Source: Leptospira licerasiae serovar Varillal str. VAR 010
GTDB lineage: Bacteria; Spirochaetota; Leptospiria; Leptospirales; Leptospiraceae
Direction: 5' to 3'
Assembly: GCF_000244755.1 (NCBI RefSeq)
Contig: NZ_AHOO02000014.1
Coordinates: 2,501 to 66,500, forward strand
DNA length: 64,000 nt
Notes under the pieces: model-generated
Databases searched by the model: none
What the model was told of the DNA's origin: nothing
The model's input: only the letters and a program-made list of their open reading frames with translations
Position numbers and translations under genes: made by a program
Shown here: positions 44,497 through 53,559 of the stretch, piece after piece
Numbering within the stretch: position 1 is the stretch's first letter
Layout of the letters: each line of letters opens with the position of its first letter

Positions 44497-47400
44497 ATGA
44501 AAGAAAAGAACAAAACGAGGAATTCCGTTCAGATAGATGAAGAACACAAAGTTCTTCCATATCCGAATACCTATGAAGCCGCAGTAAAACAGGTAAATCA
44601 AAGCGGCATTGCGGCTTTCTCCGTTAAAAATCCCTATTTAATGATCGTTGGTTGCACAATCGTTTTGGTCTTAGGTATTTTAGCTCTTTTTAAAATGCCA
44701 AGGGACCTTTTACCTCCTTCAATCCAACCTGCAGTCCAGATCTTAGATGTGTATTGGGGAATGCCAACCTCTAGCACCGAGACTATTCTCACTTGGAAAT
44801 TCGAAAGATATACAGGTCAAGCTCCAGGGCTCATCCATCAGGAATCCAAATCGTATCCGGGAGTGAGCGTCGTGAACAACTTCTTCGATGAAGCTTCCAC
44901 TACAAGACCTGAGGCGATGGGATCTACCGTCGGTTACATCATGTCGGTTCTTAGAAGACTCCCTCCAGGAGCAATGCCGCCGATCGTTCTACCCTTCGAC
45001 CCAATGGGATCTACACCAGTATGTTTAGTAGCGGTCAGCGGAGACTTCCCGATAAACGATCTTTATGACCGAGGACAATACGACGTTCGAAGAGCCTTAC
45101 AAGGAACACCAGGTACGATTGCTCCAACGGTAATGGGAGGCGCGGAGAAGCAAGTCATCATAGAGCTAGATCCGAATAAATTAAAAAGATTTGATATGTC
45201 CGCAGCCGAAGCAATGGAGAAGATAGAGAAACTCAACACCTTCATTCCGGCAGGAGACGTAAAGATCGGGGACTTTGATTATCCGATCTATACTAACGGT
45301 GTCGCCGACACAGTGAAAGCTTTCGACGACTTTCCTCTAAGAAGCCGAGAAGGAATATCCGTCTTCGTAAAAGATGTAGGACAAGCGAAAGAAGCGAGTA
45401 TCGTTCAAACTGAAATGGTTACCTTGGACGGTAAAGAGATCGTATACGTTCCAGTACTTCGTCAACAAGGCGCAAACACTCTCGCAGTAGTGGATGCTGC
45501 AAAAGAAGCGATGAAGGAACTCGAAAAAGAATTCAAAGGATTAAAACTCCGGGTCGTTGCGGATACAACAGTGTTCATCCGAAAAGCGGTGGAGACTGTT
45601 GCGGAAGAAGCGATGTTCGGAGGGGGGCTGGCCGCTTTAATGGTGTTCCTATTCTTAGGTAACCCCAGGGCAACTTTCGCTACATTACTCTCTCTCCCTT
45701 TTTCAACATTCTTCGTGTTGATGGGACTCAAGGCCACAGGCTCCACAATCAATATCATGACTCTGGGCGGAATGGCGCTCTCCATCGGATTGTTAGTGGA
45801 TAACTCCATCGTTGCGATCGAAAACATCATGCGACATCTCGCGGAAGATAAAGATGTCAACCGAGTGAAAGTGGTAGTTCGCGCCGCTCAAGAAGTGACT
45901 CCTCCGATCATTGCGGTTACATTGTGTAACATAGTGGTTCTCTTTCCGATACTCCTTACGAAAGGAGTGGTTAACGTTTTATTCGGAGCAATAGCGAAAA
46001 CTGTTATCTTGGCAATCACCGGGTCTCTTCTTTCCGAGACCGCTATCATTCCATTATTTGCCAGTAAATTTCTAACGGGTCCGCCTCCTAAACTTCCTAG
46101 ATTCTTTCAGATCATACAGGATTGGATAGCCAAGTTGACGGAGGTATATGGAAGGCTACTTGAAAAAGTTATTTTCAATCTAAAGGGAGTACTCATAGGA
46201 ATCGCGATACTATTTACGATCGGAGGGATCTGCGTTCCATTTATCGGGACTGAACTATTTCCTAGAGCCGATGCAGGCAGTTTCGTACTACACCTAAGAT
46301 TCCCCTCAGGTCTTAGGATCGAAGAAACTAGCGATCGTGCAAAACAAGTAGAAGCCAAATTGAAAGAGTGGCTCAAGTCAGACTTGGAAATGGTATTATC
46401 CGATTCCGGCCTTTATCAAGGATTTCCTGCGGCATTCTCCCAAAATGGTGGAACCCAAGACGTTACAATGAACGTGGAATTAAAGGAAGATCGCAAAAAG
46501 ACTTCGCAATATTACGCGAAATTGATCCGCGAGAAGTTACCGAAAGAATTTCCGGACGTTCAGCTAGGGATCGAATTGGGAGGACTCCTTTCCTCTTCCT
46601 TAAATGGAGGCGCTCAAGCTCCTATCAATATCCAAGTCAGAGGTGCAAATGCGGCAGAAGCTTACAAAATTGCACAGGGACTACTTCCCGAAATAAAAAA
46701 GGTAAAGGGAGCGACCGATGTTCGTATATTAGAAAGTTTTGATACTCCTGCTATTGAAGTGAACATCAATCGAAAAAAGGCGGATGCACAGGGAGTATTG
46801 ACCACGGAGATCGTTCAGAACATAGTAAGTGCGCTTTCCGGAAGTATTGTATACAAACCGGCGATCTGGGTAGATCCTAAAACAGGTATCGACTATGCCT
46901 TAGGAGTTCGCTTTCCTCAGGAAAATTTCAAGACGATGAAGGATTTCCAAGGAATCCCTGTCACGGGAAAATTCCAAGAAAGAGCGATCCCACTTGATCG
47001 CCTTTCCGATATCGAAAAGACGGAAGGACCGACCGTTCTTAGCCGAGTAAACATGAAACGAACCGTAAATATTTTAGCGGACGCGCAAGGGAGAGATATA
47101 GGCTCCGTATCTTCCGATATCGAAAAGATCATCCGAGAGACCAAGGCTCCTTCAGGTTACAAGATAGTGATCACCGGTGAGATAGAAAAAATGAGGGACT
47201 CGCTTACTCAATTAGGCGGAGGATTCTTTCTCTCCGCGTTTTTAGTGTATATGATCCTAGTAGTCCAATTTAGATCCTTCATTCTTCCAGGAATCATGAT
47301 GATGACGGTTCCCTTAGGAATGGTCGGGATCGTATTAATGTTCGCGTTAAGCGGAACATACTATAGCCTCCAAGCAGGGATCGGAACAATTTTCCTTATC

Positions 47401-47724
47401 GGGATCGCAGTTTCAAATGGAGTACTTTTAATAGAATTCATACTTCATATGATCCAACACGAAAGAATGGATTTGGATCGTGGGATCATCGAGGGAGCTA
47501 AAGCTCGTTTAAGACCGATCATGATGACTTCGCTTGCATCGATGCTTGGATTAACTCCTATGGCAATCGGATTCGGTAAAGGAGCGGAGGCGAATATTCC
47601 ATTAGGAAGAGCCGTAATCGGAGGACAATTCTTAGCGACATTACTCACGATATTCGTCCTACCTGCAATCTTCAGATATCTGTACTCCAAATTTTATCTG
47701 AAGAGCGGAAAGGTTGAGGTTTAG
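44497..47724 (+). CDS. RND-superfamily efflux permease
   Basis: 1075 residues with the complete AcrB/MdtB-type plan: one helix near 50, a large porter domain, six helices, a second porter domain and five more helices. It has a ~45-residue cytoplasmic N-terminus before helix 1, longer than in AcrB. The proton-relay helix 4 reads GLLVDNSIVAIENI, with one Asp instead of the AcrB pair. Helix 10/11 has GIAVSNGVLLIEF, with no lysine. It exports small compounds with proton influx; the substrate is unknown. TolC follows after nine bases. No periplasmic adaptor gene is in the cluster. Confidence 0.94.
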   Translation: MKEKNKTRNSVQIDEEHKVLPYPNTYEAAVKQVNQSGIAAFSVKNPYLMIVGCTIVLVLGILALFKMPRDLLPPSIQPAVQILDVYWGMPTSSTETILTWKFERYTGQAPGLIHQESKSYPGVSVVNNFFDEASTTRPEAMGSTVGYIMSVLRRLPPGAMPPIVLPFDPMGSTPVCLVAVSGDFPINDLYDRGQYDVRRALQGTPGTIAPTVMGGAEKQVIIELDPNKLKRFDMSAAEAMEKIEKLNTFIPAGDVKIGDFDYPIYTNGVADTVKAFDDFPLRSREGISVFVKDVGQAKEASIVQTEMVTLDGKEIVYVPVLRQQGANTLAVVDAAKEAMKELEKEFKGLKLRVVADTTVFIRKAVETVAEEAMFGGGLAALMVFLFLGNPRATFATLLSLPFSTFFVLMGLKATGSTINIMTLGGMALSIGLLVDNSIVAIENIMRHLAEDKDVNRVKVVVRAAQEVTPPIIAVTLCNIVVLFPILLTKGVVNVLFGAIAKTVILAITGSLLSETAIIPLFASKFLTGPPPKLPRFFQIIQDWIAKLTEVYGRLLEKVIFNLKGVLIGIAILFTIGGICVPFIGTELFPRADAGSFVLHLRFPSGLRIEETSDRAKQVEAKLKEWLKSDLEMVLSDSGLYQGFPAAFSQNGGTQDVTMNVELKEDRKKTSQYYAKLIREKLPKEFPDVQLGIELGGLLSSSLNGGAQAPINIQVRGANAAEAYKIAQGLLPEIKKVKGATDVRILESFDTPAIEVNINRKKADAQGVLTTEIVQNIVSALSGSIVYKPAIWVDPKTGIDYALGVRFPQENFKTMKDFQGIPVTGKFQERAIPLDRLSDIEKTEGPTVLSRVNMKRTVNILADAQGRDIGSVSSDIEKIIRETKAPSGYKIVITGEIEKMRDSLTQLGGGFFLSAFLVYMILVVQFRSFILPGIMMMTVPLGMVGIVLMFALSGTYYSLQAGIGTIFLIGIAVSNGVLLIEFILHMIQHERMDLDRGIIEGAKARLRPIMMTSLASMLGLTPMAIGFGKGAEANIPLGRAVIGGQFLATLLTIFVLPAIFRYLYSKFYLKSGKVEV

Positions 47725-47733
47725 GAGGAAACG

Positions 47734-49056
47734 ATGTTCAGAAAAACAGTTCAAATTATCTTAATATTCTTATTCTCCGGTTCTCCAGGGCTCTTTTCCC
47801 AAACGGAGACGGTTATCAGCATCGAAGATTTTATGGCTAAGGCGGAAAAGACCAGTCCAGACGTGGCAGCAAAAATTTTCCAAGCAAAACGAGCTGAAGA
47901 AGATGTAGGAGCAGCCAAATCTGCGTATATGCCTACCGCATACTTTTCGGGAATGGTAACCTCCGGACTTCCGGGATCATTCGGAGAACCCGGAGTCATG
48001 GTTCCAAGAGGTGTAATGGTCTCTCCTTTTCATGCGGGACCTTCTGCCGGTATTTGGGGGCAATATACTCTCTATGATTGGGGAAGAAGGGAGAATGACG
48101 TAAAAGTTGCAGAGACGCAAGCAAAAGAAAGAAAAGAAGAGATCCGCATAGCTAGGGTCGAGGTTTTAGACACTTCGGTCCGAAGTTACTATGCATGTTC
48201 TAGAAATAGAAGTCTTTCGGAGCTTTGGTCCGGACTGAACGGTGACTTGGAGATCATTCACAGAGAAGTACTCCGATTCGTACGGAACGGGCAGAAGTCC
48301 ATCGTGGACAAATATCTGATCGAAGCCCAAGTCGAGCAGATCAAGACCCAAACACACGACTACGAACTTCGTTTAAATAAGGGAAGAGAGGAACTAGGTC
48401 TATTGATCCAAGAGGATTGGAACAATTTCTCTTGTCCATCTATCACTTCGATTAATTTGGGTCCACTACCGGAAACGGAAAGTAAATCCTCAAAGGAATC
48501 TCAATCGGAAAAGAACACTACTTACGATAATTCGCCGATCGTAAACCGTGCAAAAATGGAACTGCTTGCCGCTGAAGCAAAATTGGACCGTTCCAAGGCC
48601 GACTTTATGCCGGAACTTAAGTCCTCTTACTCAGTGGGAACTTTCGAGCAAGCTCGCTTGGTTCCTTACCAGAACTATTCTGCAAACCTTTCCTTAGTAG
48701 TTCCCGTCTTCGAAGGAATGAAAACAGTAAGAGAAGTAAAAGCCGCCGAACATGAAGTTTCTTCAAAAAGAAAAGAACTTGAAGCTGCAAGAAAGAAAAT
48801 AGCCGAGCTGAACATAGGCTTAGGAAAGACCATCGATTCCTCTGCACTGCGTATCCGACACCTAAGAAACGAAGTAAGTCTTGCTAAAACAGCCTACGAA
48901 GTCGCGAGGAACCGTTACACAAGTTATCAAGGGAATTTAGTGGATTTTAGGGAAGCGTTCCGAAATCTACTGCGTGCAAACGGAGAACTGATCGACGCGT
49001 ATACGGAATATCTGATCTACACGAAAGTGAAAGATCTGGTCAACGGAAATATATAA
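47734..49056 (+). CDS. TolC-family outer-membrane efflux protein
   Basis: 440 residues. The signal peptide (IILIFLFSGSPGLFS) is cleaved near QTE. The protein has the duplicated TolC plan of long helices and short barrel strands: ISIEDFMAKAEKTSPDVAAK at the N-terminus, the strand region SAGIWGQYTLYDWGRRENDV and its second-half counterpart NYSANLSLVVPVFEGMKTVR, each followed by a long coiled helix. AGGAGG lies five bases before the ATG, nine bases after the RND stop. It forms the outer-membrane duct for the RND pump. Confidence 0.94.
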   Translation: MFRKTVQIILIFLFSGSPGLFSQTETVISIEDFMAKAEKTSPDVAAKIFQAKRAEEDVGAAKSAYMPTAYFSGMVTSGLPGSFGEPGVMVPRGVMVSPFHAGPSAGIWGQYTLYDWGRRENDVKVAETQAKERKEEIRIARVEVLDTSVRSYYACSRNRSLSELWSGLNGDLEIIHREVLRFVRNGQKSIVDKYLIEAQVEQIKTQTHDYELRLNKGREELGLLIQEDWNNFSCPSITSINLGPLPETESKSSKESQSEKNTTYDNSPIVNRAKMELLAAEAKLDRSKADFMPELKSSYSVGTFEQARLVPYQNYSANLSLVVPVFEGMKTVREVKAAEHEVSSKRKELEAARKKIAELNIGLGKTIDSSALRIRHLRNEVSLAKTAYEVARNRYTSYQGNLVDFREAFRNLLRANGELIDAYTEYLIYTKVKDLVNGNI

Positions 49057-49066
49057 GGAATTCTTT

Positions 49067-49480
49067 ATGAAACAAACTCGACTCGTATATTTTCTTACGT
49101 TCGGTACATTCATACTTACGGTCGGATCATTTTGTATGAAAGGAGATCCGACGTATACCGACCAAAAACATGCTAAAAAATTATTATTCGAAACCGGAAT
49201 GCTCAAATGCCTTTCTTCAGGAGGGACTGCTGGGGATATAGGTAATGTGCAAGCCTTGGTCACCGAGATAATATCTCAGAATCCAACTATTGCGCCTTCG
49301 GACGAATCCAGCCAATATTTTAAATCGGACGCAGTCCATAATTGTGAATTGGCAATCTTAAATGCGGATATAGTCGCCTGCGATTTCAGTGATTTTATCG
49401 CGGCGGATTATTTTTCCGGCCATAAGATATGCCATCTCACACCAAGTAGAAAATTCAGATTGGATAATCAGAATCACTGA
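49067..49480 (+). CDS. small secreted protein at the end of the RND cluster
   Basis: 137 residues. The N-terminal hydrophobic stretch (LVYFLTFGTFILTVGSFC) is a signal. It ends in a Cys, but Phe before it makes lipid attachment uncertain. The mature part carries four further Cys (LKCLSSGGTA, HNCELAILN, ACDFSDF, HKICHLT), probably two disulfides. No family is recognised. It starts ten bases after the tolC stop, so it is cotranscribed with the pump and may be a dedicated accessory protein. Confidence 0.65.
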   Translation: MKQTRLVYFLTFGTFILTVGSFCMKGDPTYTDQKHAKKLLFETGMLKCLSSGGTAGDIGNVQALVTEIISQNPTIAPSDESSQYFKSDAVHNCELAILNADIVACDFSDFIAADYFSGHKICHLTPSRKFRLDNQNH

Positions 49481-49517
49481 AACTGGAGCGCAGAAAGAAC
49501 AATTTGAAAGAATCTCT

Positions 49518-50216
49518 TTAGGACTTTCCTGCTAATTTTTTCTTAGCAAGTTCCTGCATCTTTAGGAATTCCTCTAACTTCATATTTGTTCTTTCTCCAA
49601 CCGGAGAATTGTTTACTTCGCTATGATTATGAACGTAAGGGATCCCGATCTTTAATAGATCATCCTTATCTATTACGATCGTTTTTGCTCCTTTTGTAAC
49701 CGTGAGATAGTCCGACGTGGGGATCATCTTAGAATGGTCTGCACTATTTTCCAGTTCCACCTTACCTTGGCAATGACAGATAAAAGTCATGTCATCCACG
49801 ATGGAAGTATAGAACTTAGTTCCCCTTACACCTGCGGTGGTTGTCGGAGTTCCTAAACTTAAGCCCTCGCCTTTTACAAGTTTATTGGAGAGGATCCAAG
49901 ATCTTCCCTTTTCTTGAAAAAATTTTTTATCGGAATTAATATCGTCGAAACGGAATCTGGAACCGGATTGGATTTCCAACAACGAAGAATTCTCTCCGAA
50001 CGCGATCATCGCAGTCGCGCCCTCGTCCGTTACTAAGATGTCTCCTTTTTGGATCTCTTTGCTAACTTCCGCCTTTGATTTTTCCGGACCTCTTTCTAAG
50101 GTCACGTTCCCAACAACGAATGTGATTACCCCTTTACCTGCATCCGCTTCCTTTTTGCCGCAGGAAAACAGAATGCATATTAAACCCAAAAGAAATAGAA
50201 CTGATACCTTTTTCAT
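49518..50216 (-). CDS. FecR-domain lipoprotein
   Basis: 232 residues from the ATG at 50216, giving MKKVSVLFLLGLICILFSC, a lipobox; an upstream ATG at 50237 would add seven polar residues. The FecR domain follows: VITFVVGNVTLERG, IQKGDILVTDEGATAMIAFG, SLLEIQSGSRFRFDD, the diagnostic GTPTTTAGVRGTKFYTS and ICHCQGKVELENS. Here FecR is not fused to a sigma-factor regulator but sits on a lipid anchor, as in many Leptospira proteins. A C-terminal helix rich in Lys/Glu ends the protein. The role in the envelope is unknown. Confidence 0.88.
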   Translation of the reverse strand: MKKVSVLFLLGLICILFSCGKKEADAGKGVITFVVGNVTLERGPEKSKAEVSKEIQKGDILVTDEGATAMIAFGENSSLLEIQSGSRFRFDDINSDKKFFQEKGRSWILSNKLVKGEGLSLGTPTTTAGVRGTKFYTSIVDDMTFICHCQGKVELENSADHSKMIPTSDYLTVTKGAKTIVIDKDDLLKIGIPYVHNHSEVNNSPVGERTNMKLEEFLKMQELAKKKLAGKS

Positions 50217-50283
50217 AGCGATCGATCTTGGAGACATTATGGAAGTAAGTAAATCGATTTTTAAGAGATCGATCTACTTATTA

Positions 50284-50610
50284 TTATTCTAAACGAGGAA
50301 TATTCGCGAGCTGATTCACATCCTCGCCAGGAACTAAAATAAATTCTCCAGTGGAACCTTTTAGTCTGCTTTCGAGAAACGGTTTGTATTCTTCCGAATT
50401 ATAAAATTTTTGCACTGCTTCTTTGGAAGGCCATTCTATGATCAAAAATAATTGAGGGAGCTGCCTGTCCCCTTCCATCTTCTCCATATTCGTTGTCCTG
50501 GAGAGATACCTTCCTCCGAATTTTTCCACCATTTTAGTTACATTACGAACATATGCGGGGATCCAACGACTGCTGGCTATATTTAATTCTGCTACTGAGT
50601 AATACTTCAT
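50284..50610 (-). CDS. DUF1330-family protein
   Basis: 108 residues from the ATG at 50610, which has GGAG six bases upstream; the frame continues to 50646. The ferredoxin-like alpha+beta pattern of DUF1330 is visible: MKYYSVAELNIASSRWIPAY, FGGRYLSRTTNMEKMEGD, PQLFLIIEWPSKEAVQKFYN and SEEYKPF. It is cytosolic. The family is small and dimeric, with no proven reaction. It lies between the FecR lipoprotein and the divergent monooxygenase gene. Confidence 0.85.
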   Translation of the reverse strand: MKYYSVAELNIASSRWIPAYVRNVTKMVEKFGGRYLSRTTNMEKMEGDRQLPQLFLIIEWPSKEAVQKFYNSEEYKPFLESRLKGSTGEFILVPGEDVNQLANIPRLE

Positions 50611-50807
50611 GACCTTCTCCATTCTAAGATTTTGAGATATAGGCAAGTCTTTTCGGCATTAATTTGAAGAGTAAACTACTACTTTTTGAGGATGATATTA
50701 TAAGATCAGTCGAATCGTACTCGGTTTTGGTGCAAAATTCTTCCTGAAACAGCGGGATTATAATCGGTCTTTAGAAGGATCGATAGAATATTCCGGCCGA
50801 GGAAAAA

Positions 50808-52259
50808 ATGCAAAAAGAACATTTCGATGTGATCACCGTGGGCGCAGGTTTATCAGGGATCAGTGCCGGCTATCATCTGCAAAAACTTTGCCCAGGCAAA
50901 AAATACACCATCTTAGAAAGTAGATCGGATATAGGCGGGACTTGGAGCTTATTTCGTTACCCTGGAATTCGCTCCGATTCAGATATGTTTACCTTAGGTT
51001 ATTCTTTCCGACCTTGGAAGGAAGCAAAGGCAATCGCCGACGGACCTTCTATCCTAAATTATGTAAGAGAAACTGCATCCGAATTCGGAATAGATCGCAA
51101 TATACGTTTTGAACATAGAGTAACGTCAACCTCTTGGTCCAGTAAGGAAAATTGTTGGACGATTAATGTAGAAGTCGGACCCAAAAGAGAAAAAAGAACT
51201 TACACTGCGGATTTTCTTTATATCTGCAGCGGTTACTACAACTATGATAAAGGGTTCACTCCGAATTTTCCGGGGGCAAAAAACTTTAAGGGTCAGATCA
51301 TCCACCCACAACATTGGCCGGAAAATTTAGACTATAAAGGCAAAAAAGTCGTGGTTATCGGGAGCGGCGCAACTGCGGTCACATTGGTCCCGTCTATGGC
51401 GGACGATGCGTCTCATGTAACGATGCTGCAAAGGTCACCGACCTATATTACTAGCCTTCCTTCTAAGGATATAGTTGCGGACTTTTTACGATTCGTTCTA
51501 CCGGCGAAAATTGCTCATCATATCACTAGGATCAAAAACATTCTGATCCAGATTTGGTTTTACCAAATATGCAAAAGATTTCCCAACTTTGCGAAGTGGT
51601 TAATCAGAGCAAGATTGAAAGCTTCTCTCCCTAAAGGTTACGATATAGATACTCATTTCAAACCGAACTACCAACCTTGGGACCAAAGGGTCTGCTTGGT
51701 CCCTGACTCTGATCTTTTCAAGGCGATCTCCAAAGGTAAAGCGTCCATCGTTACAGATCATATTGAGACTTTCACACCGAAAGGAATTACATTAAGATCA
51801 GGAAAGGAATTGGAAGCGGACATTATCGTTACCGCGACAGGTTTGGAATTGCTCGCAATCGGCGGGATCCAATTGAAGGTAGATGGGAAAGAAATAGATA
51901 TTTCCAAACAATTTACGTTCAAGGGTTTAATGCTGAGCGGAGTTCCAAATTTTGCATTTTGTGTGGGTTATACTAATGCATCCTGGACCTTGAGAGCGGA
52001 TCTAACTTCTACCTATGTTGCAAGACTACTGAATCACATGCAAGCGAACGGTTATAAACAATGTGTACCAGTTTGTGATCCTTCTAAGATGGAGAAGGAG
52101 CCGATACTCGATCTAAATTCAGGATACATCCAAAGGGCAATCGATCAATTCCCGCAAAGAGGAGCCAATCGTCCCTGGAGATTCCATCAGAATTATCTAA
52201 TGGATCTACTCGATATCAATTTTGCGAATGTGAACGACTCCAATTTGTCGTTCGGATGA
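50808..52259 (+). CDS. Baeyer-Villiger-type flavin monooxygenase
   Basis: 483 residues. FAD site: VGAGLSGIS (G12-x-G14-x2-G17), then the GTW signature in DIGGTWSLFRYPG. The BVMO fingerprint FxGxxxHxxxWP is complete at 160-171 (FKGQIIHPQHWP), directly before the NADPH site VVIGSGATAVTL. A late ATG motif (IVTATGLEL) closes the fold. The enzyme inserts oxygen into ketones or oxidises soft heteroatoms; the substrate is unknown. It resembles the EthA/MymA group. GAGG is five bases before the ATG. The SDR gene follows after 31 bases, likely supplying or removing the ketone. Confidence 0.94.
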   Translation: MQKEHFDVITVGAGLSGISAGYHLQKLCPGKKYTILESRSDIGGTWSLFRYPGIRSDSDMFTLGYSFRPWKEAKAIADGPSILNYVRETASEFGIDRNIRFEHRVTSTSWSSKENCWTINVEVGPKREKRTYTADFLYICSGYYNYDKGFTPNFPGAKNFKGQIIHPQHWPENLDYKGKKVVVIGSGATAVTLVPSMADDASHVTMLQRSPTYITSLPSKDIVADFLRFVLPAKIAHHITRIKNILIQIWFYQICKRFPNFAKWLIRARLKASLPKGYDIDTHFKPNYQPWDQRVCLVPDSDLFKAISKGKASIVTDHIETFTPKGITLRSGKELEADIIVTATGLELLAIGGIQLKVDGKEIDISKQFTFKGLMLSGVPNFAFCVGYTNASWTLRADLTSTYVARLLNHMQANGYKQCVPVCDPSKMEKEPILDLNSGYIQRAIDQFPQRGANRPWRFHQNYLMDLLDINFANVNDSNLSFG

Positions 52260-52290
52260 AAAAAGTTAAAATAGGAAGAAGAAAAATCAA

Positions 52291-53130
52291 ATGAAAAGTT
52301 TTAAAAACAAAGTAGCCGCTATTACTGGAGCAGGATCCGGAATGGGAAGAGAGCTTGCAATCCAACTAGCAGAACAAGAATGTAACCTCGCACTTTCAGA
52401 CGTAAACGAAGCAGGTCTCGCGGAATCGGTCCAACTTGTAAAAAAGAAAAACCCAAATATTTTCGTCACCAGCCAAAAACTGGATGTATCGAATAGATCC
52501 GCTGTTTTTGAATGGGCCTCTAAAGTGGCCAAAGAGCATAATAAGGTAAATTTGATATTCAATAACGCCGGCATCGCCTTCGGCTCCACGATAGAAGGAT
52601 TCGAGTCCGACGATTTTCAGAGAGTTATGAATATAAACTTTGGAGGAGTGGTAAACGGAACCCAGGCATTTCTACCTTATCTAAAAGAAAGTGGAGACGG
52701 CCATATCATAAATACTTCTAGCGTATTCGGTATCATCGCCGTTCCGGGAACTTCCGCCTACAATGCTTCCAAATTTGCAGTTAGAGGGTTTACCGAGACC
52801 TTAAGACAAGAATTGGATCTTACTAACGCAAAAGTTTCCGCGACAAGCGTTCATCCCGGAGGGATCAAAACCGCTATCGCAAAAAGTTCCAAAACGAACG
52901 ATAGTGTGAGAGCTTTAGGTTTGGATCCTAATACTGCAGGAGAAAAAATGTCCGCTCAATTTATTACTACTCCGGAACGAGCAGCGAAAGTGATCTTAAA
53001 AGCGGTAAAGAAAAATTCCAGAAGAGTCTTGATCGGACCGGACGCGGTCTTTGTAGATCTTATGCAAAGATTACTTCCAACTTCTTATCAAGTGATAATC
53101 GGAAAACTTCTGCTAAAACAAATGAGATAA
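52291..53130 (+). CDS. short-chain dehydrogenase/reductase paired with the monooxygenase
   Basis: 279 residues. Rossmann motif TGAGSGMG (12-19), Asp at the end of strand 2 (ALSDVNE) pointing to NAD(H), NNAG (91-94), serine in INTSSVFG and Y157-x3-K161. The C-terminal extension (RRVLIGPDAVFVDLMQRLLP) is typical of the fatty-alcohol/steroid-type SDRs found next to Baeyer-Villiger enzymes. It probably interconverts an alcohol and the ketone used by the upstream enzyme (inference). The two form one transcript that ends at a strong hairpin. Confidence 0.93.
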   Translation: MKSFKNKVAAITGAGSGMGRELAIQLAEQECNLALSDVNEAGLAESVQLVKKKNPNIFVTSQKLDVSNRSAVFEWASKVAKEHNKVNLIFNNAGIAFGSTIEGFESDDFQRVMNINFGGVVNGTQAFLPYLKESGDGHIINTSSVFGIIAVPGTSAYNASKFAVRGFTETLRQELDLTNAKVSATSVHPGGIKTAIAKSSKTNDSVRALGLDPNTAGEKMSAQFITTPERAAKVILKAVKKNSRRVLIGPDAVFVDLMQRLLPTSYQVIIGKLLLKQMR

Positions 53131-53138
53131 ATTAGATC

Positions 53139-53165
53139 TATGGAAGCCGATAAGCGGCTTCCATA
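53139..53165. terminator. bidirectional terminator hairpin between SDR and cheY
   Basis: TATGGAAGCCG (53139-53149) and CGGCTTCCATA (53155-53165) form a perfect 11-bp stem with an ATAAG loop, midway between two convergent stop codons. A-rich and T-rich flanks are short. It serves the SDR on one strand and the chemosensory operon on the other. Confidence 0.8.
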
Positions 53166-53193
53166 ATTAAAATCCATTTATTTGGATCAAACC

Positions 53194-53556
53194 TCACTGC
53201 ATAACCTGTTTTATGATATCCAGGAATTGTGCGGGACGAAACGGCTTAATGATCCACCCATTTGCTCCTGCTTCGGCTCCCTTCTGTTTAATATTTTCTT
53301 CCGACTCTGTAGTCAAGGTTAGAATAGGTACGTCCGTATTTCTTTTTCTGACTTCCCGGATAAAAGTAAGTCCGTCCATCACAGGCATATTTATATCCGT
53401 TATGACTAGATCGTAATCGGAGTCGGTGAATTTGTCTATGCCCTCCTTTCCGTCGGATGCAAGAGTGACGTCATATCCGCCTATTCCCAACGTTTGTTGA
53501 ACCAGACTTCTCATAGTCGCCGAGTCGTCTACTGCCAGTATTCTTAAGTTCCCCAT
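53194..53556 (-). CDS. cheY: CheY-type response regulator
   Basis: 120 residues, a stand-alone receiver. The acidic pocket is D10-D11, phospho-acceptor D54 (LVITDINMPVMDG) and K104 (WIIKPF), with T83 in the TTESEE switch loop. It has no output domain, so it would act by binding the flagellar switch or another target. It is the last gene of the seven-gene chemosensory operon, with three bases between it and cheR. The GANGWIIKPF form is the one often encoded inside such operons. Whether it is the motor-binding CheY is not decidable here. Confidence 0.93.
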   Translation of the reverse strand: MGNLRILAVDDSATMRSLVQQTLGIGGYDVTLASDGKEGIDKFTDSDYDLVITDINMPVMDGLTFIREVRKRNTDVPILTLTTESEENIKQKGAEAGANGWIIKPFRPAQFLDIIKQVMQ

Positions 53557-53559
53557 ATA

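Noticed and set aside
45462..45860. 132-codon minus-strand frame inside the RND gene
   Set aside because: Shadow of transmembrane codons; no independent start signal.
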